NCBI GenBank assembly: GCA_043228905.1
Contig: JBHGNT010000003.1
Span: 25,606,001 to 25,670,000, forward strand
DNA length: 64,000 nucleotides
Origin: Azolla caroliniana
Lineage: Eukaryota > Polypodiophyta
Direction of reading: 5' to 3'
How positions within the stretch are numbered: position 1 is the stretch's first letter; each line of letters opens with the position of its first letter. The notes beneath the pieces were generated by a model. It was not told the DNA's origin, made no database searches, and saw nothing but the letters and a program-made list of their open reading frames with translations. Positions 36,299 through 48,200 of the stretch are shown in pieces. Both the position numbers and the translations under genes were made by a program.

Positions 36299-38664
36299 AT
36301 GGATATCCTTACCACTGCCCACAAACGACGTGCTTTTGTGACATTCCTAGCCGGATGTGGTGACTACATCCAAGGTGTCATTGGGCTTGTGAAAAGCCTA
36401 CGGAAAGTGAGATCTGTCTACCCACTTGTTGTTGCTGTGCTCGATGATGTTCCTCATGAACATCGAGAGATCTTGCGGGCGCACGAATGTATCGTTCGTC
36501 AGATCAATCCTGTTCGACCTGATGGTTGTGACAAATGTATCTTCGCCATGCCTTACTATGTCATCAACTATTCGAAGCTCCGTATCTGGACTGTGAGTAC
36601 TCTATACTTAGGATTCTCAGAGTTATATTATTATTATTTATTGCTGAAAAGATTACATCTCTATAAATTCATATAAGCATCGTGGTGTCCTTAGTCCTAT
36701 ATAATAACGGGATTCACCCGATGGCTGAAAATTTCGATTCTTCATACTATTTCACGGCTTCCAAATGTCAGTTAATTCCTCTTCTCTTGTTATATATCGA
36801 TGTGCTTGTTACAAGCTGTACTATCCATCTCTATATTTAGCACCTTAGCTAAATAACTAAGGTTGGGTTGATGGCTGCGGAGTAAGTGCATCTGTCCACA
36901 CTTTATTATGCAATTATTTCATATTCCATGCTTTGAAGTCGAATTGTTAGATAGCTTAATTAATATTTTCGTGAGAACTCAATACTTATTTTCGTGAGTG
37001 TACGATTTCATTAGGCCCTTGATGCTTTTGTAGTTTGGTATTATTGGTAGTCACGTCAGGCTTCTTGTGTAATTATATAAACGTGGTAATGTTGCTAGTT
37101 TCTTTACTCCTATTCAATGTATATTATGAGTTTCCAATCTTAATTAATCATGATAATTCTTATCATAGTATGATGTATCATCTTAGCTATTCTTAGTGGC
37201 CATAGATACTAATCTGTGGACATAAATATTTAACATATAGGTTGTTTGTCATGAAAGGTTTGTAGTCTTTAGTTGAAGATCCCTTGACAATTTGAATTTG
37301 CAACTAGATGTGCTAAAAATGTATGTGAATTGCTTTCCAATGATAGTTTGAAGAATACGAAAAGATAGTCTACTTGGACGCAGACATGATGGTTTTTGAC
37401 AACATTGACGAGCTCTTCGATCTTCCCAATGGGCGTTTTTATGCTGTCATGGATTGCTTTTGCGAGCCAACATGGTCACACTCTCTACAGTACAAGGTAA
37501 AGTATTGTCAGCAATGTCCTGACAGGAACCCGTGGCCAAAACCCATCCTTGGCGACCCACCTGCTAAGTATTTCAATGCAGGGATGTTCGTGCATGAGCC
37601 AAATAAGGAAACCTTTAAACAATTGATGGTTGCCTTGAGGTCCAGTCCCTTGACACCTTTCGCCGAGCAGGTATGACTGAAATTTCTAGGGCCATACACT
37701 AGAATGCCCCTAATCAATTAGTTTTGGATGATTACCAGAGAACCCCTAGTATAAAAAAATTGTACACTTACGGGAATTTTAAGAAAAGATGGTACAATGT
37801 ATTAAGTTAGGGGATTTTGGTGCTGCTCTTTACTACGACTTTTATACTAGTCCTTGTCCTTAAACTCTTCCATGGTATGGTGCATATTTTGTTAATCTAG
37901 TCACTCTAGCTCTTCTTAAAGTTATCCATGTTTATTGAAGTTATATAATATTGCATCAAGAAGTCATTTTAATTGCTAGCGTAATGTTGCAGATTGTTGT
38001 TGTATATTCAGCTCGAAATAATTCAAGCTCAGGACTGAACTTTCACTTTGATACATTTTTTATGATCATTGTGAAAATCCTTCGATATTGAGTTTTCTCA
38101 CTTGTGACTTGCAGGATTTCCTTAATGCCTTCTTTCAGAAAATCTTTTGTCCAGTTCCTCTTGTGTATAATCTAGTTATGGCCATGCTATGGCGACATCC
38201 CGAAAAGGTAGATTTGGCGAAAGTGAAAGTAATACACTATTGTGCCGCGGTAAGGAACAAATAGAATATTTCTCTAAAATATTTGAAGCTATATTTGTTC
38301 CGATGTTGCTGAATATATGTACGTTATTGCACTGTGACAAAGAAGTAACACGAATTTCATATGGAGTCTTCAAACATATAATCTTCATGCTCTATCTACA
38401 ATATGACAAGTGTTATTTTTTTTTCCTGTGTTTATCTAATTTCTGTTCTTTTTTTCTATGTGAAACACTAAAATTTCTGCACCCTACTGATCTTATCAAA
38501 ATGGTGTTTCTTAACCTCTCTTCTAGGGTTCCAAACCATGGCAATATACAGGGAAGGAAGAGAATATGAAAAGAGAAGACATCAAGTTGTTGGTACAAAG
38601 ATGGTGGAATGTTTATGATGACAAGACCTTGGATTCTAATGTTCTTAACGTTAATATGATCTAA
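36299..38664 (+). CDS. GOLS: Galactinol synthase (GT8), four exons, short C terminus
   Basis: Exons: 36299-36592, 37347-37670, 38115-38249, 38527-38664; 891 nt, 296 residues. It transfers galactose from UDP-galactose to myo-inositol, making galactinol, the committed step to raffinose-family sugars used in stress tolerance and transport; cytosolic. Signatures: RRAFVTFLAGCGDYIQGVIG near the N terminus, AMPYYVINYSKLRIW, the metal-binding DxD in VYLDADMMVFDNID (Asp109/Asp111), MDCFCEPTWSH, YCQQCPD, YFNAGMF, AMLWRHPE and HYCAAGSKPW, then EEN...WWNVYDDKTLD. Oddities: family members are about 325-345 residues and normally end in a tail closing with the APSAA-type hydrophobic pentapeptide; here the frame ends about 12 residues after the conserved WW..YDD block. 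The N terminus is also about 20 residues shorter than usual. All catalytic blocks are present, so activity is plausible. Confidence 0.92.
37695..37825. mobile_element. Small foldback element in galactinol synthase intron 2
   Basis: cactagaatgcccctaatc (37697-37715) pairs with aagttaggggattttggtg (37804-37822) as an imperfect inverted repeat. The terminal phrase caccaraatgccccta resembles the other two foldback elements in this window. No target duplication was resolved. Confidence 0.5.
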
Positions 38665-41600
38665 GAATATTTGGGGTATCATTCAAAACCATTATACGTT
38701 TTGGTTGCTCACAGTATGGAAATTACGCATAGAAAAGGTCAGGCTGCATTGTTCAGATTGTCTAGGATTCCAGAATAGAATGTTAAATTATGTCTGATAA
38801 TAGCATGTTGTAGAACTATGTAAGGTTAGTATGAAACATGTAAATGAACTTATGTTGTAAATATAGTTATACATAGAATCAAGAAAGTGAATAATAAGTT
38901 TATACACTTGTATCGTGAATGTAATCCCATGTTGTAAATATTATATCACTCCTACATTTTTGTACCCTTGAAATATATGTAAATAGAATGTACCATGCTC
39001 CATATGTAAATAAATTTTATTACTTTTTATTTGTTTTGTACTCTTGAAATATAGTTAATAACTAATTAAGAAGTGATACCTAATCCCATGCCCCGCATTC
39101 TTGTATAAGTTTTTGATGTATTTCAAGAATAGAAATAAGAGATGGAGTGTAGATTAGAAGATGCAAAATATTCATATCCAACCTTTGGACTCGAAACCAT
39201 GTACTTCTAATTTGTCTTCTATTATAATCTTTTAATGTATTTCAAGAACATTAATAAGAGGTGGGCAGTAGTATAGATTAGAAGATGCAAAATATTCATA
39301 TTTAAATTTTAACCTTTGGACCTGAAACAGTTTCGTTTAATCACACATTCTTTTTTACTTCATTAATACCTCCCGTCTTGTAGGCTCCCATAAATGCAAT
39401 TTGTATTGTCTTTTAATAAACCATTCAGACAGGTTTTTAGGCTCGCTAAATGCTCATTAAAAGGGTTTATTAAAAAACAATACATAATAATTTGCTTGTC
39501 AAGCAAGGGCACAATTACTGGAGGTTGTTTAACACAGATTCCTGCGCTTTCTGGAGGTGCATAAATTATTTCCTATGTTGGGAGATGCGATGACACCCCC
39601 CAAGTCTGTCTTCCCTGGTTCAGACTCATCCCAAGGATATTCGTAAGGCTTGAGAGCATATTTAAGAGTCAAGGGGGAAGCATTAAAGAAGGCTTGTTTG
39701 TTTCCTTAAAATATGAGCTACGAGGAGAGTATTGTAAAGAAGAAGATTGTCTACGACAAATTGGACTAGTTATTCATATATTGTCTTTGCATATATCTAT
39801 AGAGGACACTTTCCAGTTAGGAAGGCGTGTAATCATACTATAGTTTGAGAAAAGAACTTGATAAATGGTCATAATTGTCTTTATTAATCCATACTTCTAT
39901 GGATGAGAACTCTTGCATTTCACACCTCTCAAACGGGTGAACCCTGTAGTATACTAAGACCATGGCGTTGTACATAGTTACATCAGTCCTGTAAACGGCA
40001 AATCAGGAAGTGGTTCTGTATATGCCTTCCATGTCAACAAGATTTCGTTTTTATGATCATCCGCCTCTCATCTTATCAGTTAGTTACATTAATCCTGAAA
40101 ACGGAAAATCAGGAAGTGGTTCTGTTTATGCCTTCCATGTCAACAAGATTTCGTTTATATGATCATTCGCCTCTCATCTTATCAATCAGTTTTGTTTGGA
40201 ACTTTCGGAATTTGTTCGCCAATGATCAGTACTCATTAAAACTTAAAGGCACTGTTCCATCATACACAAACCATCCATCCAAAGAGTGTTTTACCAAACT
40301 ATCGCACATGACACAATTTTTTGTAATAATTGCTCGTTTTTTACCATAATACTTCAAGCTCACCTCCAATAGCACTGAATATTGTTAGGGGGCATGTACA
40401 GAAAATATTTGCTTAACGGCATTAACAATCTAATAGTAATGACAAGCAGTGGTGGTCACAAAAACAAGAGTTACATATCCTCTTGAGTGTCAAAATCTTT
40501 CTGTACTATCAGTTGGGTAATGTTCTCTTTTTTGTCCACCACTTCCACTGATTCAACTACCCCCCTATAAGCTGCAGCAAATACAAGAGCTCTAATTGAA
40601 CACGTCCAAAATGAAGCAAGGCTCTACCAGACAAGAACGTAACATATTTTGAACAATCTCTCTTTTAACCGACCAAAAACAAAGAAAGAGAGTAGAGACT
40701 GTAACAGACATCTAAAGAACTTAACTAATGTTAACAATTAAATTATGAAACAAACAGCATAAAAAGCCTACTAGACAGCTAAACCCTACATGACAAAACA
40801 TACGAAACAATGTGTGCTTCACTAGACAATTAAAACCTGATATTTAATCATGCAAAGAATACAAGAATTATGCAAGCCACACGTGCTGCAAAGGAATATA
40901 AATAGAAACGACGGTTGAATTGAGAAATATAAATATTTGCATGTATAAATACTACCGTTGGCTAACAATCCTCACTTATAATTACACAAAACCCACGATG
41001 CATTTTATGCTACAATGATGAGTGAGAAAACAAACTGGTCACTTTTTACTAGACATATATTTCTCATGGTAGTTTATGTATATACATGTGCGGAAATATA
41101 TCATTCACCATGACTATCTTATGGGTAGATAACCCATTATTTTGATTTATGCACCATCAACAAGCAAGAAACACCACTCCCTCCCTATTCATAGAACATA
41201 GAACATCAAGGGAAACTCTTATTCCATCCGTAAAACCCATTTACTGTGACTACACTTAGACACACTGTCTCACATTATATCATATTCTCAAGTTCTAAGC
41301 ACAAGAACACTGCTAGGATTAAAGCCAAATCTATTTATTGAATTCTATTGTTATTTACTGTTTAGCAAAACGCCTATTTATTATTGGGGTTTGATTATGT
41401 TTTCTGCTCATACATGATATGCTACAAAAAAGACAACTAATGTGCATTTCTCACGTTTAAACCAGCCCTCACATCTTCCAAGGAAAAACAAGTTCACAAA
41501 ACAATGCATGCTATTTGTTATCCATACTAGTTGTAACCACTCAAAACAATATCAATTTAATTTGAAACTGTATTAACTAAACTTCAACTGTAATACCAGT

Positions 41601-42256
41601 GTGTACACTCTTAAACAGTTAAAACCAGTATCATAAAGGGCTCTTAAAAAATGCGGTATTTATTCCAAGAAGTTATTATTCTGCAATTACATCAGATCAT
41701 CAAGAAATATTGATATGACATATCCAAATAATCATCAGTTTCAGTTCAAGTTTGGTTTATACACAACCCACAGAACTTCATATTTTCTCCAGACTTCTTT
41801 TTTCTTTTTTGATTGTGTTGCACAAGTGAAAAGACCTCTCTGTACAAGTTTTTCACTCATAAAAATAGAACAATTAAGAGCCTTACATTTCATCAATTTG
41901 CATAATTGAGACCATTTACAGGATATAGAGAGAATGTACACCTGTACAGAATGTCTCATTTCAGTTGAACGATTGATATGATTGGTCACTCCCTAGCACG
42001 CATTTCTATCTGGGGAAAGCTGTAGTAGAGTCTTGGAAGACTGTCTTTCTCTCTCAACTCTATATTTATGTATGTATGCACTTTCTATAACATACTGCGA
42101 CTTCCATCATTGTGAAAACAATTGTAGGTCATGTATGCATTGAAACGTTTATAAGGTGCATTCAGCTTGAGATGCCATTCGAATGAAGCAAAAAACACTC
42201 ACTGGAATCTTGAGCCAGACTTTATAATCCACAACTAACAAGCTTGACGAACAGTT
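38665..42256. other. Intergenic between convergent GOLS and RIN2-like genes
   Basis: No recognised gene. It holds two tandem duplications: about 39113-39330 (tgtatttcaagaa...gattagaagatgcaaaatatt, period about 119) and 39980-40190 (acatcagtcctgtaaacgg...cctctcatcttatca, period 106, about 93 percent alike). The rest is unique AT-rich sequence. Confidence 0.7.
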
Positions 42257-45200
42257 CTATAGAAGATTGTTGACCGTTGTTGTAACCGAATTTGTCCTTA
42301 GTAAGTCCTGTGCGTCAAAAGGACCATTAGGTACTCTGATCAAAACATGTATAAAACATCCCGATCTTGATGAATGTAATTCAAACAATCACCCCAACAG
42401 AATCCTATGCATATTCAATCTATCTACTAAAAGAAACGAATCAGAACATTGATGCAACTCTTCACATTGTATGGATACGCATAATCACAATATTCTAAAA
42501 TATACATGCCTTGTCCCTTGACCCAAACGCCCTTCTAAATACCTTGGCTAACCAAACTTTCCACCAATTTTTCATCTGAAATCCTAGGTCTCTAGGTTTA
42601 CTATACACTAAATGTCCTGATCTTTTGCTCAATGGCTATCTAAGCTACCTTAGTAGCTGACTAGTTTTCTAATTATATTTTATCTCAAACCTACAGAACT
42701 GAAGAACTCAAGTGAAATAGACCTCGACAACAGAGGCAGCCTAGCAACAATACGAGATTGGCACCCAATTAAATTTATATTCCTGTTCTTTCATAAAGAC
42801 TGTATGTCATTGCTTCATCAAGAATCAAAACACATACCTGAAGAATTATCTCCTCGGGTGTATCTGGTAGAACTTCCCTTACAGTGTTGACCATGGCACG
42901 CATTTGAAAGTTAACTTGAAGGCCTTGCCGCACATTCTGATAGGGAGATTCGGCAATATCTTGAACGTGTTCATCAACGGAAGAGGATACTTGAGTAATT
43001 CGATGTGGAAAAGGCCACCAACTCCAACTTGCTTCACTGGAACCACTGTGAGAGTGACCTCTTTGTTGTCCAGTAATCCGCTGCATTATGGTCTGCATTG
43101 GCCCAGCCTGCCTTGCTCCTGTAGACAAGGGGTCCTCTCTCAATGAGGTTCCCCGATGAAACGGATCTGTCCATCTAAATTGTCCTTCTGAATCACTGGA
43201 CCAACAAAACAAGTAGTTTGGATTACAAACTCACAGAGTAGAAAGTAAAAGGATGACACTGTTTATGAATAGATGAGAGATTACACTCCACAGATTACAA
43301 AGGACATGCACGGGCTATACTATAGTATAAACCACATCTATTTCCATAAACAAATAAAAACCTATATAAAAAAAAACAACCTCCAATTATTGTGTTGGAG
43401 AGAAGTATTCCACTGTTGATCCATAAAAGGACGGATACCAGCATTAGATACACCTCTTTGGGAGATGTCGTCAAGTGTTTGCATATCTTCTGTTCCAGAA
43501 CCTCCATCATCAGTAGGTGTCCTTATTGTCAGATTACCTCCATCATCTAACAGTTGCCTTCTTCGAGAAGTTGACGAAGGACATGTCCTACCCATGAATA
43601 AAGGCCTCCGACAGGTCGGACAGGAATATGCTTCAGCAAGGCCTTGGTCAAGCCTTCAAAACAAAACCCATAAATTATTTGGAAAGCCTGACTATGAATT
43701 TCTAATCTCGAAAATGTTATGCAACTCTTAAATTTGACAACTATAGCTAACATAAAATGGTTACCAGGATCTTAAACATGGTAGGTGGAATAAATGTGTA
43801 CATGGAAGTTGTTTTGCTCGTGCCATTGGCTCCTGTAATACAAACAGAAAACCATTATCCAAAAGAATCCAAAAACCAAATATTTTTCTTTCAGTAATCC
43901 AGCCAATTATTTAACAGCCAAAAGCAAGTAGAAGATGAACTTGCCTTACAGATAGCACAATCATCATCATATGCAAGGAGCTCTTCCTCCGTTGCATCAG
44001 GGAGAGCACCTTGCAATGTACTCAATGCAGCTCTAATCCGCAAAAAGCCTTTGATTCGTTTCAGAATTGCACTGAGGATTGTCTACAAGAGAGTTAACAA
44101 CTTTCACCTTAGAGCAATTTAGAATCAGATATTCAAATGTTAGCTGAAGTTCATGAACATAATACATACACGTAAATTCAGGAAAAGGACACCGTCTACA
44201 ACTTTGAAAGCCAAACCCCGCAGCCACCATATATGCAGGCAATGGCCTAAGGAAAGCAGCAAACTTACAACATCCATTATAAAGCTACAATTTTGTACCA
44301 TCATGCCCCTCCATTCCCAGGCAGCAGCTGCAAATTCAGAGAGAAGTATAAAAATTATAGATAGTAGACAAAATAAAATGGTGTATTCGAAAATGCAATT
44401 CTGAACAGCTAGAAATGCTCGTCCCAATATTCTATGGCAATGCCCAAAGCTAAAACTCTAATCCAAACCATTGCTCAGCATCGTACCTGAAATTACAAAT
44501 GCTAAGGAATAAAACAAGACAACAGTTTCCTAAGCATCTGATCAGTATTTCGAGATCCATTTCAGTACAGGTTTGTTTTTCTTCTGAGTTATATCTATAA
44601 AGGTGATACTTGGCAGAATATACAATACTCGCCTAATTCAAACAGATATCTTTGGATGTAGGAGCTCAAAAGGTTCAGCATTAGAACAAATAGAGAGTCA
44701 TTTCTGCTGATGAGGCTGATTTGCTCCCTTTTGTTCTATGGCAAGTGGGAACACCTTAGAAGCATTACATGCAGGCTTTCTTGAGGGAAACATCTGTCAG
44801 ATGTTTGAACTGTGTTTTAATTGCACTGGGTTTGTTTAGATGTAGCTGGTCAACAATATGTATCAGTTATTATGTGATTATGGTGCCCTATGTATCACCT
44901 TACAAAACAATAATTGAAGTAGATAAAGGGCCATTGCTTAATATACAGAATCAACAGTTCCTTTAGCCATCCAAGTACAGTTATTATGTTATAGTCCTGA
45001 ACCTCAACAACAGATGCAAGTGTAGCGTGAAGATTATTCCAGAGTCTTCCAATGTATACAAGCTTATTTGTTTCCAATTCCGAAAGAGATTTGCTGTTTT
45101 CTTCCAGATATTAACCAATACTTTGTAAGTTCTGATGTTCTGTAGCTGGTAAGCAACTACAGTCAAGAGATGGGAATACAAAACGCAAGTCTAGCAGCTC

Positions 45201-48200
45201 TAGTAAATGGCATAAAGTCATGTGATAATAGCTATACCAGTTAACCACAAATCAAAAGAGGAGAAATAAAATTTGCGTCATGTTTGACTACAAGAGCTCA
45301 AGATAAGCTTCACATTTCACTGTAACACATATTATCAGGTATGCAGCTGTTGCTTACATCTGAGGGGGCATCTTTGTTGATTTAGTTATTGATAAAAAGA
45401 CAGTCTCATCTGATAAGGAACAAATATTATAAAATATTTTTATTGTTGACTTTAAACAAAACCAATGTTACCACTATATGTTCAGATCAAGTTTCCAGAA
45501 CTAAAAGCTGAATGTAAGGTGAAAACCCATAAAACACTTGCCTGCTGCAGACCTCTGTGATGGTTGTGGGTATGCACATTCTGATGCCATATCCCTGGTT
45601 TGACGATACCAAGTATCCTGAAGTTGCATTCCATGTACCAACACAGCCTAATCCATTCAAAGAGGGTTTCTGAGTGATTCATAATATACAACATGTTTAA
45701 CAATCATATAAGAAAGGAAGCAACCTGAAGTGTATCAAACACAATGCTGAAGGGCTCAAATAATAGTAACAGTAGAGTATTGATACCAGAGCTTTTAAAT
45801 ATATAGATGCAGAGTTGAATCCTGAAGCATGAGTGCCAAATTATTTCAATGTCTCCTCTAGCATCAATGTATAAAACATATGGATGAATGTTGATGCACA
45901 TTAGGTAGTGAAACAAGAGGATTTACCAGAATAAGTCAGCAAATAATACAAGAACCAATACTGCAAAAACACGGCCATGCTCAAACAGAGTGGCTGTAGG
46001 AGACGCATTTAATCTCTCTAATCGGTCCTTTGCTAACCCCTGGAACACCTGGTTCAATGAACAAAGCAATGGAAGACATTTCGTTAAGGGAAGACAACCA
46101 AATGAACAATGTGAAGCACAATATTCTGATAAACAAAATTAAAAAGGCAAATGACTCATGTGAAGTTTCACAGGTTCTCTAAATTGAAGAACCACTATAT
46201 AGTTTCTAAAAGATTTATCACTTTCAAAAAACATTATACATCATGTGATAAACATGTGAGTCATAGATATACTGACAAAGTTGGTAAGTTAGCTTACCTT
46301 CAGAAAATATGGTACATAACACTCATTATAACAACATAGATGCATTCCTCATTTACCTTCAAAAATCCTAGAACTGCAAACCAAACAAGCCATAAAGCTA
46401 TCTGCATTGTATCTGGTTGAGCCACCAATGCCAAAAAGAGACCCTGAAATTCAAAATGATCACCTTAACACTGTATAATCACTGGTTTATTTTTTACTTT
46501 TGCATGGCCTAAGATTTAGCAATGGTTTTTGTTTAAAACTTGCAAAATCTTCTCTGACAAGAGTATACATATATCAGAAACTTTATTGCATATCTATCTA
46601 TACTTTATTTATCATGCTACAAACTTTACAAAAATGCTATACCGAGTAAAACAGAAAAGGAATTATTACTCTCACAGGAGAATCTCTCATGGTAACAAGG
46701 TTCAATCAAATTTATTGTGGAGGTTAAAGGTACAGTTATTTTATAAGGAGATGGAGACAATTAACAAAATATCTTTACTTCATGAGATATAAAAAGCCAA
46801 GACGTAGCCTAGAATGATAATGATAATCATGCAATGGTCACTAGAGGAAGTGACATAGAACAATGCAGAATAATCAGCCACTGACAACTTCTGGAAGTGA
46901 CATGGAACAAGGCAGTCTCTCAAAAACCCAAGGGCCAAGAGTGTGTTTCCTACCTTGTATATGGTTAATCGTCTCTATTATCACCCATGATAGGATAGAA
47001 TACTCACAAAATGCAATTGTAAAAATATTCAGAGTGCTAATGTCCTCCTGGACTAAGTTGATGAGAAGAAAAGAGAAAATAGTGACGAAAATTAGGAAAA
47101 TATAATCCTCTTTTAGAGTGACAATCTCTACAATATTTTTACAACTTTGAATTAGCGTATGCAGCAAAAATAGCAAATGAGAGACATACTCCCAAACATA
47201 TGTTCTAGCTAAATACTGGTCTTGACAGTGATGTTATTCCCAATAAAACTCCATTCACAATCATAGGAGAGATTCATTACACCTCGCTACCTTTTTATGC
47301 TAACACGATTGAAATCTCACTACTGAAAAATTAACATTTTTATGCCAGTATTTCAAATTGAAGCTCATCTGGCGTACTTTGAAGATCACATAGTTTATCA
47401 GCCGCTCAACTAGCTTTTGGACTTCCATAATTGAAAGCGTCCCAAAAAATATTGCCTGCAAAACATTTCAGCTTTTGTTAGTTATCAGTACCTTTATTAG
47501 TGGATTCTAATTGAAATTTATGAGTCATCTAGGACCCATATGACATTTTAAGATAAGTTTTCCACTACTGCTAATAATTCAAACATACAATAATGCTACT
47601 AGAAAAGAAAACAGAACATTTGAAACTTTAATACTACAAAGAATTATTCATGTTATCTTGAAACATGAAGTGGGACACTAAATACAGAGAGGGGGAGGAA
47701 TAGAGTGAAAAGAAAAATGTCTAATATTTCTTCACAGGTTGTTGGAAGAATCAGAATGAAATGCATTTAACTGCAATCCATCATGGCTAGCACTTAAAAC
47801 TTTCAATATTTATACTCCTAAGATATCAACAGACATGATAAACTTGATATTTGTTCCTAGATGAGAGATTTTGGAAATATTAATCTTGACAACTATAGCA
47901 AGTGTAATGAAAAAATTATTTTTCTCACTCTAAGTCAAAAAACAATATGACTGCGCAGCAAGAACATAATAAAAAACATTTCTAGATCAGAAGAAAAACT
48001 AAAGAAATAGAAAATAGAGGGCAGTTCTTAAAGAGTATAAAATCTAAATAAATGAGCACCTGTGAAGGACATCTACTAGAAATGAGTCCATAATTCAAAT
48101 AAATAGGAATTCTTTAATTCCAATATCGAACCTTATTCAGTAATTCAATTGAAGTTCAAGATGTCAAATAATAATATCAGATTATAAACGTTAAAGCATA

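Noticed and set aside
29497-43653. A ubiquitin-proteasome gene cluster (F-box, RPN12, RIN2-like E3)
   Set aside because: The three genes are unrelated by descent, in mixed orientation and interrupted by metabolic genes; such genes are very common in plants.
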